64,000 nt of DNA from Dyella_A sp035685805 (GCF_035685805.1 NZ_DASSAB010000026.1:1-64000); one strand, 5' to 3'; shown: positions 36,647-45,534, numbered from the stretch's first letter. The notes: generated by a model from the sequence alone, not told the origin. Program-made: numbers and translations.

Positions 36647-37441
36647 ATGTTGCCGCCCGTGCCCGCTGCCCGATGGTGGCGCCGCTGGGCGCCGTACCTC
36701 GGCTGGCTGGTACTGCTGGCGATGTTGCCGTGGTGGCTCGGCCTGCCGCTGCTGCTGGCTGGCGCAGCCGTGCTGTTGATCGGGGTGGAGCGCCTGCAGG
36801 ATGTGGCCGGTACCGTGCGGCTCGGTCTGCGCTGGGGCTTGCCCGGGGTCGTCCTGGCGCTGAAGCGCTGGCTGGGTGACGACGCGCTGGCGTGGACCAT
36901 CGCCGCGGTCGCGGCGCTGGTCGGTTTCACCCTGCTGGCCGGGCTCGAATCCTGGCTCGACCGCGGCCTTCGACGCGCCGCCGCGCAGGAGGACGCCACG
37001 GCCACGGGCACGGCCGAGTGGCCGGAGCTGGCACTGGCGCCGCTGCGCGCAGGCGCGGCCATCGTCGAACTGCAACCGGTGCACTGGCAGGCGATTGCCG
37101 AAGCGCCCGACCGCACCTTGGCCGATCCTGCCGGCGGCGTCGTGCGCTATCGCAGCGAGCCCGGCGGCTTTGCCGGCTACCTGTTCGATCCACACCACGG
37201 CCTTCATGGCGGCCGCATCGAGGCGCCGCTGGGCCGCTGCAGCTTCAGCCCCGGTGGCCGCTGGTTCGCGCTCGAGGCGCGTCCGGGCGTGCTGCTGTGG
37301 GACCGCGAACGCGACGTCGTGCACCGTCTGCGTCGGCGCCGGCTGAGCGGCTGGCACGCCGAGCAACCATGGTTGCAGGGTGCCGGGGCAGACATGCCGC
37401 GACCGCTGCGCCAAGCCGGCGACCGTCCCACCGGACGCTGA
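36647..37441 (+). CDS. Unknown membrane protein
   Basis: A 264-residue protein of unrecognised family. The N-terminal third holds three hydrophobic segments (about 15-45 and 80-105). The remaining 150 residues look like a soluble, strand-rich domain with WDRERDVVHRLRRRRLSGWH near its end. It starts with ATG 36647, about 50 nt after purL. The glycosyltransferase start follows within 40 nt on the same strand, so it may be part of that unit. A role in cell-envelope glycan handling is conceivable only from its position. Confidence 0.55.
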   Translation: MLPPVPAARWWRRWAPYLGWLVLLAMLPWWLGLPLLLAGAAVLLIGVERLQDVAGTVRLGLRWGLPGVVLALKRWLGDDALAWTIAAVAALVGFTLLAGLESWLDRGLRRAAAQEDATATGTAEWPELALAPLRAGAAIVELQPVHWQAIAEAPDRTLADPAGGVVRYRSEPGGFAGYLFDPHHGLHGGRIEAPLGRCSFSPGGRWFALEARPGVLLWDRERDVVHRLRRRRLSGWHAEQPWLQGAGADMPRPLRQAGDRPTGR

Positions 37442-37478
37442 CATACCCGATCGCGCGCCGCTCCCGCATACTTGCGCG

Positions 37479-38399
37479 GTGAACTCCCATCCCCCGATTC
37501 CCTCCGCCCCCGCCGCGGGCGCCGCCAGCGTGAGCGTCATCATCGTCTCGGCCGACAGCGGCCCCGGCCTGCAGGACTGCGTGCGGCGCGCGCTGGCGCT
37601 GGCCCAGGTGCACGAACTGCTGCTGATCGACAATGCCTCCGCCGACGGCGTGCCCGAGGCGATCGCGCGCGCACACGAACACGAGCCGAAGCTCTCGGTG
37701 ATCTTCAACCACGCCAACCTGGGCTTCGGACCGGCAGTGAACCGCGCCGCCCGGCGCGCCAGCGGCGAACACCTGCTGGTGCTCAACCCCGATTGCCTGC
37801 TCGAGCCGGATACGCTGGTTCGCCTGCTGGCGGTACTGGCGGAGCACCCCCGTGCGGGCCTGGTCGGCGCGGTGGTATGCGATGCCCAGGGCGTGCCTGA
37901 CCCGGCGTCGTATCGGCGCGACCCGCTGCTGCATCGCGCGTTGAACACGCTGCTCAAGCGGGGTGGCGAGGGCGTGGAAATCGGCGGGCCGATGCCCACG
38001 GCGGCGGTGGAAGCCGAGGCCGTGTCCGGAGCCCTGATCCTGATGCCGCGGCGGCTGTTCGATTTCCTCGGCGGGTTCGACGAGCGCTACTTCCTGCACT
38101 GCGAAGACCTCGATCTGTGCCGTCGCGTGCGCGACGCCGGCTACCGCGTGGTGCTGGCCGGCGACGTGCGCGTGCTGCACGGCAAGGGCGGATCCAGCCG
38201 GCACCGGCCGGTGTTCGTGAGCTGGTACAAGCATCGCGGCATGTGGCGCTGGTTCCGCACCTTCGATCCGGCCGCGCGCAAGCCGCCGCTGGCGGCGCTG
38301 GTGTGGCTGGGTATCTGGGCGCACTTCGCGCTGAAGGTGCCCGGCCAGCTGTGGCGACGGCTGGCCGCCCGGGCCGCAGCACGGGACGCCGCGCCGTGA
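37479..38399 (+). CDS. Family 2 glycosyltransferase
   Basis: A 306-residue GT2 enzyme of the rhamnosyltransferase-like group. It has a nucleotide-sugar binding core with LLIDNASADG, NHANLGFGPAVN and LNPDCLLEPDT (the DxD-like site), an acceptor loop GGFDERYFLHCEDLDLCRR, and C-terminal hydrophobic helices that may dock at the membrane. The start is taken as GTG 37479 (VNSHPPIPSAP), since the frame upstream lies in the previous gene. The stop overlaps the next start (GTGA). Substrate and product are unknown. Confidence 0.85.
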   Translation: MNSHPPIPSAPAAGAASVSVIIVSADSGPGLQDCVRRALALAQVHELLLIDNASADGVPEAIARAHEHEPKLSVIFNHANLGFGPAVNRAARRASGEHLLVLNPDCLLEPDTLVRLLAVLAEHPRAGLVGAVVCDAQGVPDPASYRRDPLLHRALNTLLKRGGEGVEIGGPMPTAAVEAEAVSGALILMPRRLFDFLGGFDERYFLHCEDLDLCRRVRDAGYRVVLAGDVRVLHGKGGSSRHRPVFVSWYKHRGMWRWFRTFDPAARKPPLAALVWLGIWAHFALKVPGQLWRRLAARAAARDAAP

Positions 38400-39313
38400 G
38401 CGCCCCGCAGGCACGCCGTGGTGCGGCACTCGCCACCGTCGCGCTGATCGCGGTGACGGCGGTGTGGGGCTCGACCTTCTTCCTGATCAAGGACGTGGTG
38501 CAGCGCGTGGCGGTGGCCGATTTCCTCGCCGTGCGCTTCGTGCTCGCCGCCCTGGCGATGGCGTTGATGTTCGCCCGTCCGCTGATGCGCCTGCCGCGCC
38601 GGCAGTGGCTGCAGGGCCTGGCTCTGGGTGCGCTGTACGGCGTGGCCCAGTTGCTGCAGACCACCGGGCAGATCTACGCCTCGGCCAGCGTCAGCGGCTT
38701 CGTCACCGGCATGTATGTGGTGTTCACCCCGCTGCTGGGCACCGTGCTGCTGCGCCAGCGCATGCCGTCGGTCACCTGGATCGCGGTGCTGCTGGCCACG
38801 GGCGGCCTGGCGCTGCTGTCGCTGCAGGGTTTCACCGTGAACAAGGGCGTGGTGCTGGTGCTGATCTCCGCGGCGCTGTACGGCCTGCACATCGTGGGGC
38901 TGGGGCAGTGGTCGCGGCCGGGCGATGCGTTTGCGCTGTCCACGGTGCAGATGCTGGCGATCGCCGTGGTGTGCCTGTTGGCGACGCTGCCGCACGGGCC
39001 GAAGCTGCCGCCGGATCGCGGCGTATGGCTGGCGCTGATCTACATGGCGCTGGCCGCCGGCGCCGGTGCGATGCTGGTGCAGACCTGGGCGCAGGCGCAC
39101 ATGCCGGCCACCCGCGCCGCGATCGTGATGACGCTGGAGCCGGTGTTTGCCGCCGGCTTCGCGGTGGCCTTCGGCGGCGAGTCGCTGACCTGGCGCATGC
39201 TCGGTGGAGGCGCGCTGGTGCTGGCGGCGATGTACCTGGTGGAGCTGGCGCCCCGGCGCAACGCGCGCAAGGCCGCCGAGATGCCGGCCGAGGCGATCCA
39301 CCACGAGGTGTGA
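38396..39313 (+). CDS. EamA-family (DMT) transporter
   Basis: A 305-residue inner-membrane protein with ten predicted helices in two EamA repeats. The first begins TAVWGSTFFLIKDVVQRVAVADFLA-type sequence (VWGSTFF, then FLAVRFVLAAL). The second carries LAAGAGAMLVQTWAQ and PATRAAIVMTLEPVFAA. Such proteins export or import metabolites and drugs; the substrate cannot be told. The GTG start at 38396 overlaps the glycosyltransferase stop, so translation is coupled. Confidence 0.88.
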   Translation: MSAPQARRGAALATVALIAVTAVWGSTFFLIKDVVQRVAVADFLAVRFVLAALAMALMFARPLMRLPRRQWLQGLALGALYGVAQLLQTTGQIYASASVSGFVTGMYVVFTPLLGTVLLRQRMPSVTWIAVLLATGGLALLSLQGFTVNKGVVLVLISAALYGLHIVGLGQWSRPGDAFALSTVQMLAIAVVCLLATLPHGPKLPPDRGVWLALIYMALAAGAGAMLVQTWAQAHMPATRAAIVMTLEPVFAAGFAVAFGGESLTWRMLGGGALVLAAMYLVELAPRRNARKAAEMPAEAIHHEV

Positions 39314-39374
39314 GTGCATCCGCGCAGTCACCCGTGCGGCGTGAAGCCCCCCTGCGCACCCATCGCTGGTTGCC

Positions 39375-39504
39375 GTCATTCCGCGAACGCGGGCATCCGG
39401 TTTGACCCTTGCATCAGCGCAAGTGATTGACCGGCAGCCGCCGTCGGGAAACGCCTCCCGCCTGATCAGCCTGCGGCTGTTGCAAACTCTTCGCGGGAAT
39501 GACG
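39375..39504. repeat. Inverted pair of dispersed GTCATTCCCGCG-type repeats
   Basis: GTCATTCCGCGAACGCGGGCATCC at 39375-39398 and its inverted partner CGCGGGAATGAC at 39492-39503 bracket about 90 bp in the gap 39314-39577. Otherwise that gap holds nothing I recognise. Such head-to-head pairs can fold into a large stem and probably terminate or shield the convergent transporter and aroB transcripts. Confidence 0.65.
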
Positions 39505-39577
39505 CCGAGGGGAATGGACACTGCCGGGAGCCACGCCATTCGTCGACGGCTCGACCTGACGCCCGCGCGCTGGACGT

Positions 39578-40669
39578 CTAAACCGCCGCCTGCAGCACGC
39601 CCAGCACCGCGTTCTCCGCCACGCCGCTGACGATCTCCGCCCGCCCGATGCCCCGCCACAGGATCAGCCGCAGTGCGCCAGCGCTGTTCTTCTTGTCCAG
39701 CCGCATCAGCGCGAGCAGTTGCTGCGGGTCCATGCCGGGCGGCACGTCGGTGGGCAGGCCCAGCGTATCGAGCAGGCGCTGCAGGCGCAGCGTGTCGTCC
39801 AGCGTACCCATGCCCAGCTGCTGCGAGAGCTGCGCGGCCAGCACCATGCCCACCGCCACCGCCTCGCCGTGCAGCAGGGTGGTGTAGCGGCCGGCGGTTT
39901 CCAGTGCGTGGCCGAAGGTGTGGCCGAGGTTGAGCAGGGCGCGTTCGCCCTGTTCGGTTTCGTCGCGGGCGACCACCCCGGCCTTGTAGGCAACCTTGCG
40001 AGCGATCGCTTCGGCCACCACGGCGGGGTCGCGCGCGGCCAGCGCGTTGGCGCGTGTTTCCAGCCAGGCAAAAAAGTCCGCGTCGCCGATCGCCGCGCCC
40101 TTCACCACCTCGGCCAGTCCGGCACGAAACTCGCGCTCGGGCAGCGTGGCCAGCGTGTCGATGTCGGCAAACACGCCGCGTGGCTGGTGGAACGCGCCGA
40201 CCAGGTTCTTGCCGGCCGGCAGGTTCACGCCGGTCTTGCCGCCGACGGAGGAGTCGACCATCGCCAGCAGCGTGGTGGGCAGCTGGATGAAGTCGATGCC
40301 GCGCATCCAGCACGCCGCGGTGAAACCGGCCAGGTCGCCGACCACGCCGCCGCCCAGCGCGATGACGCAGGCGTCGCGGGTGGCACCGAGCTTGGCCAGC
40401 GCGGCCAGCGCGCGGCCGACGTTGTCGAAGGTCTTGTGCGCCTCGCCGTCGTCGAGCAGGAACGTGTCCCACTGCAGGCCGTCCAGGCCCTGTGCCACGC
40501 GTTCGAGATACAGCGGCGCCACCGTGGTGTTGCTGATCACCAGCGCATGGCGGCCGCGGATCGCCCGGCGCCAGCGCGGGTGATCGCCCAGCAGGCCGCT
40601 GCCGATGTGCACGGCGTAGCTGCGCGGGCCGAGGGTGACGTCGATGGTTTGCGTGGCGGGGGTATTCAT
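39578..40669 (-). CDS. aroB: 3-dehydroquinate synthase
   Basis: A 363-residue NAD- and metal-dependent enzyme, second step of the shikimate pathway. Motifs are DGEAHKTFDNVGRALAAL, the NAD-binding ALGGGVVGDLAGFTAA, QLPTTLLAMVDSSVGGKTG and the metal ligands within LNLGHTFGHALE. The length is normal. The ATG at 40669 overlaps the aroK stop (ATGA), the standard aroK-aroB operon with translational coupling. Confidence 0.96.
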   Translation of the reverse strand: MNTPATQTIDVTLGPRSYAVHIGSGLLGDHPRWRRAIRGRHALVISNTTVAPLYLERVAQGLDGLQWDTFLLDDGEAHKTFDNVGRALAALAKLGATRDACVIALGGGVVGDLAGFTAACWMRGIDFIQLPTTLLAMVDSSVGGKTGVNLPAGKNLVGAFHQPRGVFADIDTLATLPEREFRAGLAEVVKGAAIGDADFFAWLETRANALAARDPAVVAEAIARKVAYKAGVVARDETEQGERALLNLGHTFGHALETAGRYTTLLHGEAVAVGMVLAAQLSQQLGMGTLDDTLRLQRLLDTLGLPTDVPPGMDPQQLLALMRLDKKNSAGALRLILWRGIGRAEIVSGVAENAVLGVLQAAV

Positions 40670-41205
40670 GCGGCTTGCGTGCGCTTCCAGTGGGTGTCGA
40701 TCAGCGCGATGCAGCGCTCGGTGGCGGTGGTCACGTTCTCGTGCTCGCCGTTGACGGTGAGGTCGGCGATCTCGCGATACAGCGGCGCGCGCGTCTCGCG
40801 CATGGCGGCGAGCTTGCCGCGGCGGTCATCGCCGGCCAGCAGCGGGCGCTTGGTGTCGCGCGCGAGGCGCTCGAGTTGCTGCTCGATGGTGGCCTGCAGC
40901 CACACCACGTAGCCGCGCCCGGCGAGATGCCCACGATTGACCGGATCGAGCACCGCACCGCCGCCGGTGGCCAGCAGCACGCCGTCGCGGCGGCTGCAGT
41001 CGTCCAGCAGCTGGCTCTCGCGCTGGCGAAAGCCCGCCTCGCCCTCGATCTCGAACACGGTGCTCACCGGCACGCCACAGTGGCGCTCGATTTCCTGGTC
41101 GAGATCGACGAAGGGCAGGCCATAATGCGCGGCAAGGCGTCGACCGATCGAGGTCTTGCCGGCGCCGGTAGGCCCCACGATGAACAGGTTGCACGACGGA
41201 TTCAT
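40666..41205 (-). CDS. aroK: Shikimate kinase
   Basis: A 179-residue ATP-dependent kinase that phosphorylates shikimate at the 3-hydroxyl. It has Walker A GPTGAGKTS (11-19), the shikimate-binding DLDQEIE and FRQRE segments, the GGG motif LATGGGAVLD, and the lid TKRPLL. ATG 41205 (MNPSCNLFIVG) is chosen over a TTG six bases upstream. It is first gene of the aroK-aroB pair and divergent from the SDR gene by 50 bp. Confidence 0.95.
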   Translation of the reverse strand: MNPSCNLFIVGPTGAGKTSIGRRLAAHYGLPFVDLDQEIERHCGVPVSTVFEIEGEAGFRQRESQLLDDCSRRDGVLLATGGGAVLDPVNRGHLAGRGYVVWLQATIEQQLERLARDTKRPLLAGDDRRGKLAAMRETRAPLYREIADLTVNGEHENVTTATERCIALIDTHWKRTQAA

Positions 41206-41255
41206 GCGCAAATGCTAGCAGGGCACATCATGCCGACGAGCCGGAACTCCGCCGC

Positions 41256-42104
41256 ATGAGCGAGCGCGTGCTGCTGGCCGGCTGCGGCGATCTGGGCGAG
41301 CGCGTGGCGCGACGGTTGATCGCACGCGGTGACACGGTATTCGCGTTGCGCCGGCATCCGCCGGACGATGGCGTCGAAGGTATCCAGTGGCTGGCCGGCG
41401 ACCTGACGCGGGTCGATCGCCTGCCGCGATTGCCGCCCGGCATCACCCAACTGGTGCATCTGCCCACGCCGGGTGCACGCGACGAGGCGGCGTATCGCGC
41501 AGTGTTCTTGGACGGCTTGCGCCACGTGATGGCGGCCATCGACGCCGGGTCACTCACGCGGGTGCTGTTCGTGTCCTCCAGCGCGGTTTATGGCGAACGC
41601 GGTGGCGGCTGGGTGGACGAGGACACGGCCCCCGATCCGCCCGGATTCAATGGCACGGTGCTGCTGCAGGCCGAGCGCTGGCTCGCCGCGCAGCCGGTCA
41701 CCGGCATCGCGCTGCGGCTGGCCGGGCTGTACGGGCCGGGGCGGCTGCAGCTGATCGACCGCCTGCGCGCCGCGCAGGCGCGCGTGCCCCGCACGCAGGT
41801 GCACTGGGCCAATCGCATCCACATCGATGACGCCGCCGCGGCCGTGGTCCATCTGCTCGCGCTGCCCGCGCCGAAGCCGGTCTACGTGGGTGCGGACGAC
41901 ACGCCGTTGCCGATCGATCAGTTGTACGGCCACCTGGCAAAACTTGCCGGGGCGCCGCCGCCGGGCGAGGGTCCGGCACCGGCCGGCATTGGCAGCAAGC
42001 GCCTGTGCAACGCCCGCCTGCGCGCCACTGGCTGGAGCCCGCAGTGGCCGGACGCCCGCCAGGGCTATGCCGCACTGCTGGCCTCGTCCGCGCCGCCGGA
42101 TTGA
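41256..42104 (+). CDS. NAD(P)-binding SDR-like protein (YeeZ type)
   Basis: A 282-residue extended-SDR/epimerase-like protein. The Rossmann motif GCGDLG is at 9-14, followed by VRLFVSSSAVYGE-like VLFVSSSAVYGE and LRLAGLYGPGR. The catalytic YxxxK of true epimerases is not evident, as in the YeeZ group, so an enzymatic role is uncertain. It is divergent from aroK and followed by dodecin after 136 bp. Confidence 0.78.
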   Translation: MSERVLLAGCGDLGERVARRLIARGDTVFALRRHPPDDGVEGIQWLAGDLTRVDRLPRLPPGITQLVHLPTPGARDEAAYRAVFLDGLRHVMAAIDAGSLTRVLFVSSSAVYGERGGGWVDEDTAPDPPGFNGTVLLQAERWLAAQPVTGIALRLAGLYGPGRLQLIDRLRAAQARVPRTQVHWANRIHIDDAAAAVVHLLALPAPKPVYVGADDTPLPIDQLYGHLAKLAGAPPPGEGPAPAGIGSKRLCNARLRATGWSPQWPDARQGYAALLASSAPPD

Positions 42105-42240
42105 GCCTGCAGGCGCGGCGTCCGTTCGCGGTGGAGACGGATGTGGCGCTGCGGCGTGCCGGCACCGGCCGCACACGCCAGACTGCGCCGGGCAGGGGGG
42201 CGTGCCGCACCGCTCGCGCGGCTCAGCAGAGGGTCACGCC

Positions 42241-42444
42241 ATGTCAGTCGCCAAGGTCATCGAAATCAACGCGTCCTCCGGCAAGGGCATCGAGGACGCC
42301 GTGCATCACGGACTCGCCAAGACGTCCGAGTCGATCAAGAACATCAAGGGAGCCTGGCTCAACGAGATCAAGGTGGTCACCGATCCCGACGGCAAGGTGA
42401 CCGAGTGGCGCGTGAACATGCGCGTCAATTTCGTCGTGGAGTAG
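42241..42444 (+). CDS. Dodecin (flavin-binding)
   Basis: A 67-residue dodecin, which assembles into hollow dodecamers that store or buffer flavins. The beta-alpha-beta-beta fold is clear: VAKVIEINASS, the helix GIEDAVHHGLAKTSES, KGAWLNEIKV with the flavin-stacking tryptophan (Trp39), and VTEWRVNMRVNFVVE. GAGGG lies upstream at a good distance. Its stop is 14 bp from the convergent kinase gene. Confidence 0.92.
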   Translation: MSVAKVIEINASSGKGIEDAVHHGLAKTSESIKNIKGAWLNEIKVVTDPDGKVTEWRVNMRVNFVVE

Positions 42445-42458
42445 GGCCCCGCGCCGCT

Positions 42459-43313
42459 TCAGCCGGTGCTGAATCGCCCGTGGTTCAGCCCGGTCACGTG
42501 GCGCTCCGTGTCGTACTCGACCGAGCTGTCGGCCAGCGGTGGCAGCGTGGCCAGCGCGTGCCGGCTGAGGCGCTCGAAGTGCGCCAGGAAACGCACCATG
42601 CTCTGCGCATCCATCGCCAGCGGCGCATGCCGGGCAATCAACGCCTCTTCCTGCTCGCTGCGCCAACGGCGCACCACATCCCAGTTCGGTGCCTGCAGCA
42701 CGATCAGCGCGTCGAGCTTGCGCCACAGCGGCTGGTAGGCGCGCAGCTGCTTGTTGACCCAGCGGCGCCAGGTGCCGTCCGGGTCCTCGACGCGTTCCAG
42801 CTCGTTGACCGGGCTGGCGAGCGCCGCGGCGTTCTGGGGACGGATGCCGAGAGCCCAGCCTTCCAGGATGATCAGCTTCGGCGGTCGGGTGACCTTGGGC
42901 CAGCGCGACGGCGGCAGGCGCGTGTCACGACCCTTGTCGAAGCGCGGATACGGCACCGGCAGTTTCTCCGACGCCTTGCGCAGCCCGACCAGCACCGACA
43001 GCAGCAACTCGATCTCGTGGGTGCCCGGCACGCCGCGCGTGCGCAGCAGCGGATGCACTTCCTTGGCCAGCATCTCGCGCTCGGCGCGGGAGTAGTAGAA
43101 GTCGTCCAGCGAGAGCACTTCGGTGGCGATGCCGCGCGCTTCCGCCTGTGCCTTGATCACGCGCGCCAGCGTGCTCTTGCCGCTGCCCTGCAGGCCGGAA
43201 AGACCCATCAGGTAGGGGCGTCGCGCGCGCGCGATACGGCCGGCGTAGTGGTCGAGCAGGTGCACGGCCAGCGCCAGATTCTGCGTGCTAGGATCGTTGT
43301 TCATCCGCGCCAT
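42459..43313 (-). CDS. P-loop kinase, D-glycerate 3-kinase-like
   Basis: A 284-residue P-loop kinase of the plant-type glycerate kinase/YggC-like group. It has Walker A GLQGSGKST (39-47), the substrate loop LSLDDFYYS, the PRFDKGRDTR segment and the Walker B-like LIILEGWALG. Relatives phosphorylate D-glycerate, or are related to uridine and pantothenate kinases, so the substrate is a family-based guess. ATG 43313 or 43304 may be the start; neither has a strong ribosome site. It is divergent from pdxH by about 30 bp. Confidence 0.8.
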   Translation of the reverse strand: MARMNNDPSTQNLALAVHLLDHYAGRIARARRPYLMGLSGLQGSGKSTLARVIKAQAEARGIATEVLSLDDFYYSRAEREMLAKEVHPLLRTRGVPGTHEIELLLSVLVGLRKASEKLPVPYPRFDKGRDTRLPPSRWPKVTRPPKLIILEGWALGIRPQNAAALASPVNELERVEDPDGTWRRWVNKQLRAYQPLWRKLDALIVLQAPNWDVVRRWRSEQEEALIARHAPLAMDAQSMVRFLAHFERLSRHALATLPPLADSSVEYDTERHVTGLNHGRFSTG

Positions 43314-43345
43314 GATGACGCGCGCTGGCCACGATTCAAGACCTT

Positions 43346-43933
43346 ATGCTCAAACAAGAGATGCTGGACACCTTCACGCGGTTGCTGGACGAAGCCAGGG
43401 CAGCGGGGGATCGGGAGCCGACGGCGATGAATCTGGCCACGGCCGATGCGGCGGGCCGGGTCAGTTCGCGCATCGTGTTGCTGAAGGGAGTGGACGAGCG
43501 GGGCTTCCGCTTCTTCACCAACTATCTCAGCGACAAGGGCAGCCAGCTCGAAGAGCATCCGCAGGTGGCGCTCAACTTCCACTGGAAGGGTGTGCGCGAC
43601 GGCATCCAGGTGCGCGTGGAAGGCCTGGCGCGCAAGCTCGTGGCCGAAGAGTCCGATGCCTATTTCGCCACCCGCCCGCGCGGCAGCCAAATCGGCGCAT
43701 GGGCCTCGCTGCAGTCGCAGACGCTGCCCGACCGGGAGACCTTCGACCACCGGGTGGCGCGCTACGAGCAGGAGTTCGAGGGCCGCGACGTGCCCCGTCC
43801 GCCGCATTGGGGCGGCTTCGTGGTCGAGCCGGACATCGTCGAGTTCTGGTACGGCGCCGAGTTCCGCCTGCACGAGCGGGTGCGCTGGAGTCGTCACGGC
43901 CAGACCTGGACCCAGCGCATGCTGTACCCGTAA
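43346..43933 (+). CDS. pdxH: Pyridoxamine 5'-phosphate oxidase
   Basis: A 195-residue FMN enzyme that oxidises PNP or PMP to pyridoxal 5'-phosphate. Family blocks are EPTAMNLATAD, RIVLLKGVDERGFRFFTNY, FHWKGVRDGIQVRVEG, RPRGSQIGAWASLQS and the C-terminal RLHERVRWSR followed by WTQRMLYP. The length is at the short end of the family (195-220). It supplies the cofactor of the threonine aldolase in this window. YjbQ follows after 4 nt. Confidence 0.95.
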   Translation: MLKQEMLDTFTRLLDEARAAGDREPTAMNLATADAAGRVSSRIVLLKGVDERGFRFFTNYLSDKGSQLEEHPQVALNFHWKGVRDGIQVRVEGLARKLVAEESDAYFATRPRGSQIGAWASLQSQTLPDRETFDHRVARYEQEFEGRDVPRPPHWGGFVVEPDIVEFWYGAEFRLHERVRWSRHGQTWTQRMLYP

Positions 43934-43937
43934 CGCC

Positions 43938-44387
43938 ATGTGCCGCCACGTCGCCGATCATGTCGCCCAGGCCGCCTTTACCGTGCACACGCGCGGGCGC
44001 GGCTTCAGCGAGATCACTGACGAGGTGGCCAACGCGGTGGCCGCCAGTGGCGTGCAGGTCGGGCTGGCGAACGTGTTCATCGCGCACACCAGCTGTTCGC
44101 TGCTGATCAGCGAGAACGCCGATCCGACGGTGCGCGCCGATCTCGAGCGCTGGTTCGCCCGTGCCGTGCCGGACGGCGATCCGCTGTTCCGGCACGACGC
44201 CGAGGGGCCGGACGACATGCCGGCCCACGTGCGCTCGATCCTCACCGGAGTGAGCCTGGCGATACCGGTACACGCGGGACGACTTGCGCTGGGCACCTGG
44301 CAGGGCGTGTACCTCTGGGAGCAACGCCTGGATGCGCATCAGCGCCGGGTGATGGTGACCGTTCTCGGCGGTGCCGGCGTCGGCTAG
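43938..44387 (+). CDS. YjbQ/UPF0047 family protein
   Basis: A 149-residue protein with the UPF0047 signature: FIAHTSCSLLISENADP, HDAEGPDDMPAHVRS, and GTWQGVYLWEQR near the C-terminus. Conserved His and Asp/Glu residues suggest a metal site. Weak thiamine-phosphate-synthase-like activity has been reported for relatives, but the true role is unsettled. It starts 4 nt after the pdxH stop, so the pair is probably co-transcribed. Confidence 0.9.
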   Translation: MCRHVADHVAQAAFTVHTRGRGFSEITDEVANAVAASGVQVGLANVFIAHTSCSLLISENADPTVRADLERWFARAVPDGDPLFRHDAEGPDDMPAHVRSILTGVSLAIPVHAGRLALGTWQGVYLWEQRLDAHQRRVMVTVLGGAGVG

Positions 44388-44684
44388 CGATGCGCTGATC
44401 GACCCAATGCAGGGTTCAACTGCATAGTTTGCCAGCAGTTGGCAGACGGCAGCGGTGATGGCAGCGGCGCCGGCGTTCTGCAGGCAAGGGCCATGGCAGG
44501 TGCTCGGGTAGCGCGTTGTCTACGCTGCGTCCGCCCGATGCGAAGGGGACCAGCGCGGAAGATCGTTGCACTGCGGGAAGATCGACCCAAGTGCGCACCG
44601 GCACGCGATTGCGCTGGGCATCCCGGCGCGGGTGGTTACCATGGACGGCCCGCCTCGTGCGCCACTCACACCACGGCCGATTCC
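44388..44684. other. Intergenic, nothing recognised
   Basis: No gene or RNA family was recognised in these 297 bp. I looked for a cobalamin riboswitch because the next gene resembles BtuF and found no B12-box-like core. A promoter for the downstream gene must lie here, but no clear -35/-10 pair stands out. Confidence 0.5.
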
Positions 44685-45485
44685 ATGTCCGACAGCTTTC
44701 CGCAACGCATCGTGTGTCTCACCGAAGAACCGACCGAGGTGCTTTACGCGCTGGGCGAGGAGCACCGCATCGTGGGCATCTCCGGCTTTACCGTGAGGCC
44801 CGCGCGGGCGCGACGGGAAAAGCCAAAGGTGTCGGCCTTCACCAGCGCGAAGATCGGCGAGATTCTCGCGTTGCAGCCGGACCTGGTGATCGGCTTCTCG
44901 GACATCCAGGCCGACATCGCCCGCGAGTTGATCAAGGCCGGCGTGGAGGTTTGGATCTCCAACCACCGCAGCGTCGACGGGATTCTCGCCTACATCCGCC
45001 GGTTGGGCGCGATGGTCGGCGCGCACGAGAAGGCGCATGCGTACGCGCAGCAGGCCGAAGCGCACCTGGCAACGATCCGAGCGGCCGCGGCGGCGTTGCC
45101 GCGGCGGCCGCGGGTGTACTTCGAGGAGTGGGACGAGCCGCTGATCACCGGCATCCGCTGGGTGGCCGAACTGGTCACCATCGCCGGCGGCGACGATATC
45201 TTTCCGGAGCTGGCGCGCGAGCCGCTGGCAAAGCAGCGCATCCTGGCCAGCGGCGACCCGGTGATCGCGCGCAAGCCGGACATCATCTTCGGCTCGTGGT
45301 GCGGCAAGCGCTTCCGCCCGGAAAAGGTCGCCGCGCGGCCCGGCTGGGATGCCATGCCCGCCGTGCGCGATGGCGCGCTGCACGAGGTGAAGTCGCCGAT
45401 CATCCTGCAGCCGGGGCCGGCGGCGCTGTTCGACGGCGTGTCGGCAATGCACCGGATCATTGCCGACTGGGCCGCGCGCGGCTGA
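44685..45485 (+). CDS. BtuF/FepB-like substrate-binding protein without signal peptide
   Basis: A 266-residue protein of the Peripla_BP_2 fold (BtuF, FepB), with RIVCLTEEPTEVLYALGEEHRIVG, EILALQPDLVIGF, the long connecting helix, and YFEEWDEPLITG. ATG 44685 (MSDSFPQRIVCL) gives no signal peptide, and no better upstream start adds one. It would be cytoplasmic, unlike the classic transport partners, as in the 'cobalamin-binding protein' subgroup. No permease or ATPase partner is adjacent. The ligand (corrinoid or iron chelate) is unknown. Confidence 0.78.
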   Translation: MSDSFPQRIVCLTEEPTEVLYALGEEHRIVGISGFTVRPARARREKPKVSAFTSAKIGEILALQPDLVIGFSDIQADIARELIKAGVEVWISNHRSVDGILAYIRRLGAMVGAHEKAHAYAQQAEAHLATIRAAAAALPRRPRVYFEEWDEPLITGIRWVAELVTIAGGDDIFPELAREPLAKQRILASGDPVIARKPDIIFGSWCGKRFRPEKVAARPGWDAMPAVRDGALHEVKSPIILQPGPAALFDGVSAMHRIIADWAARG

Positions 45486-45506
45486 ACCACAGCGTCGCGG
45501 CAACCG

Positions 45507-45534
45507 TTGACTCTTAAATGCGAATGGTTATCAT
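45507..45534 (+). promoter_or_regulatory. hemP promoter
   Basis: TTGACT (45507-45512) and TATCAT (45529-45534) with 16-bp spacing form a plausible sigma-70 promoter about 33 nt before the hemP start. The Fur-box-like sequence fills the spacer and the -10. Confidence 0.55.
45516..45534. promoter_or_regulatory. Fur-box-like operator
   Basis: Read on the minus strand, the core TGATAACCATTCGCA matches 11 of 14 positions of the 7-1-7 Fur consensus (TGATAAT-N-ATTATCA). It overlaps the -10 of the hemP promoter, the expected position for iron-dependent repression. Fur control of hemP is well known in related bacteria. Confidence 0.6.

Noticed and set aside
44388..44684. Possible cobalamin riboswitch before the BtuF-like gene
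   Set aside because: No B12-box core or matching stem arrangement was found.
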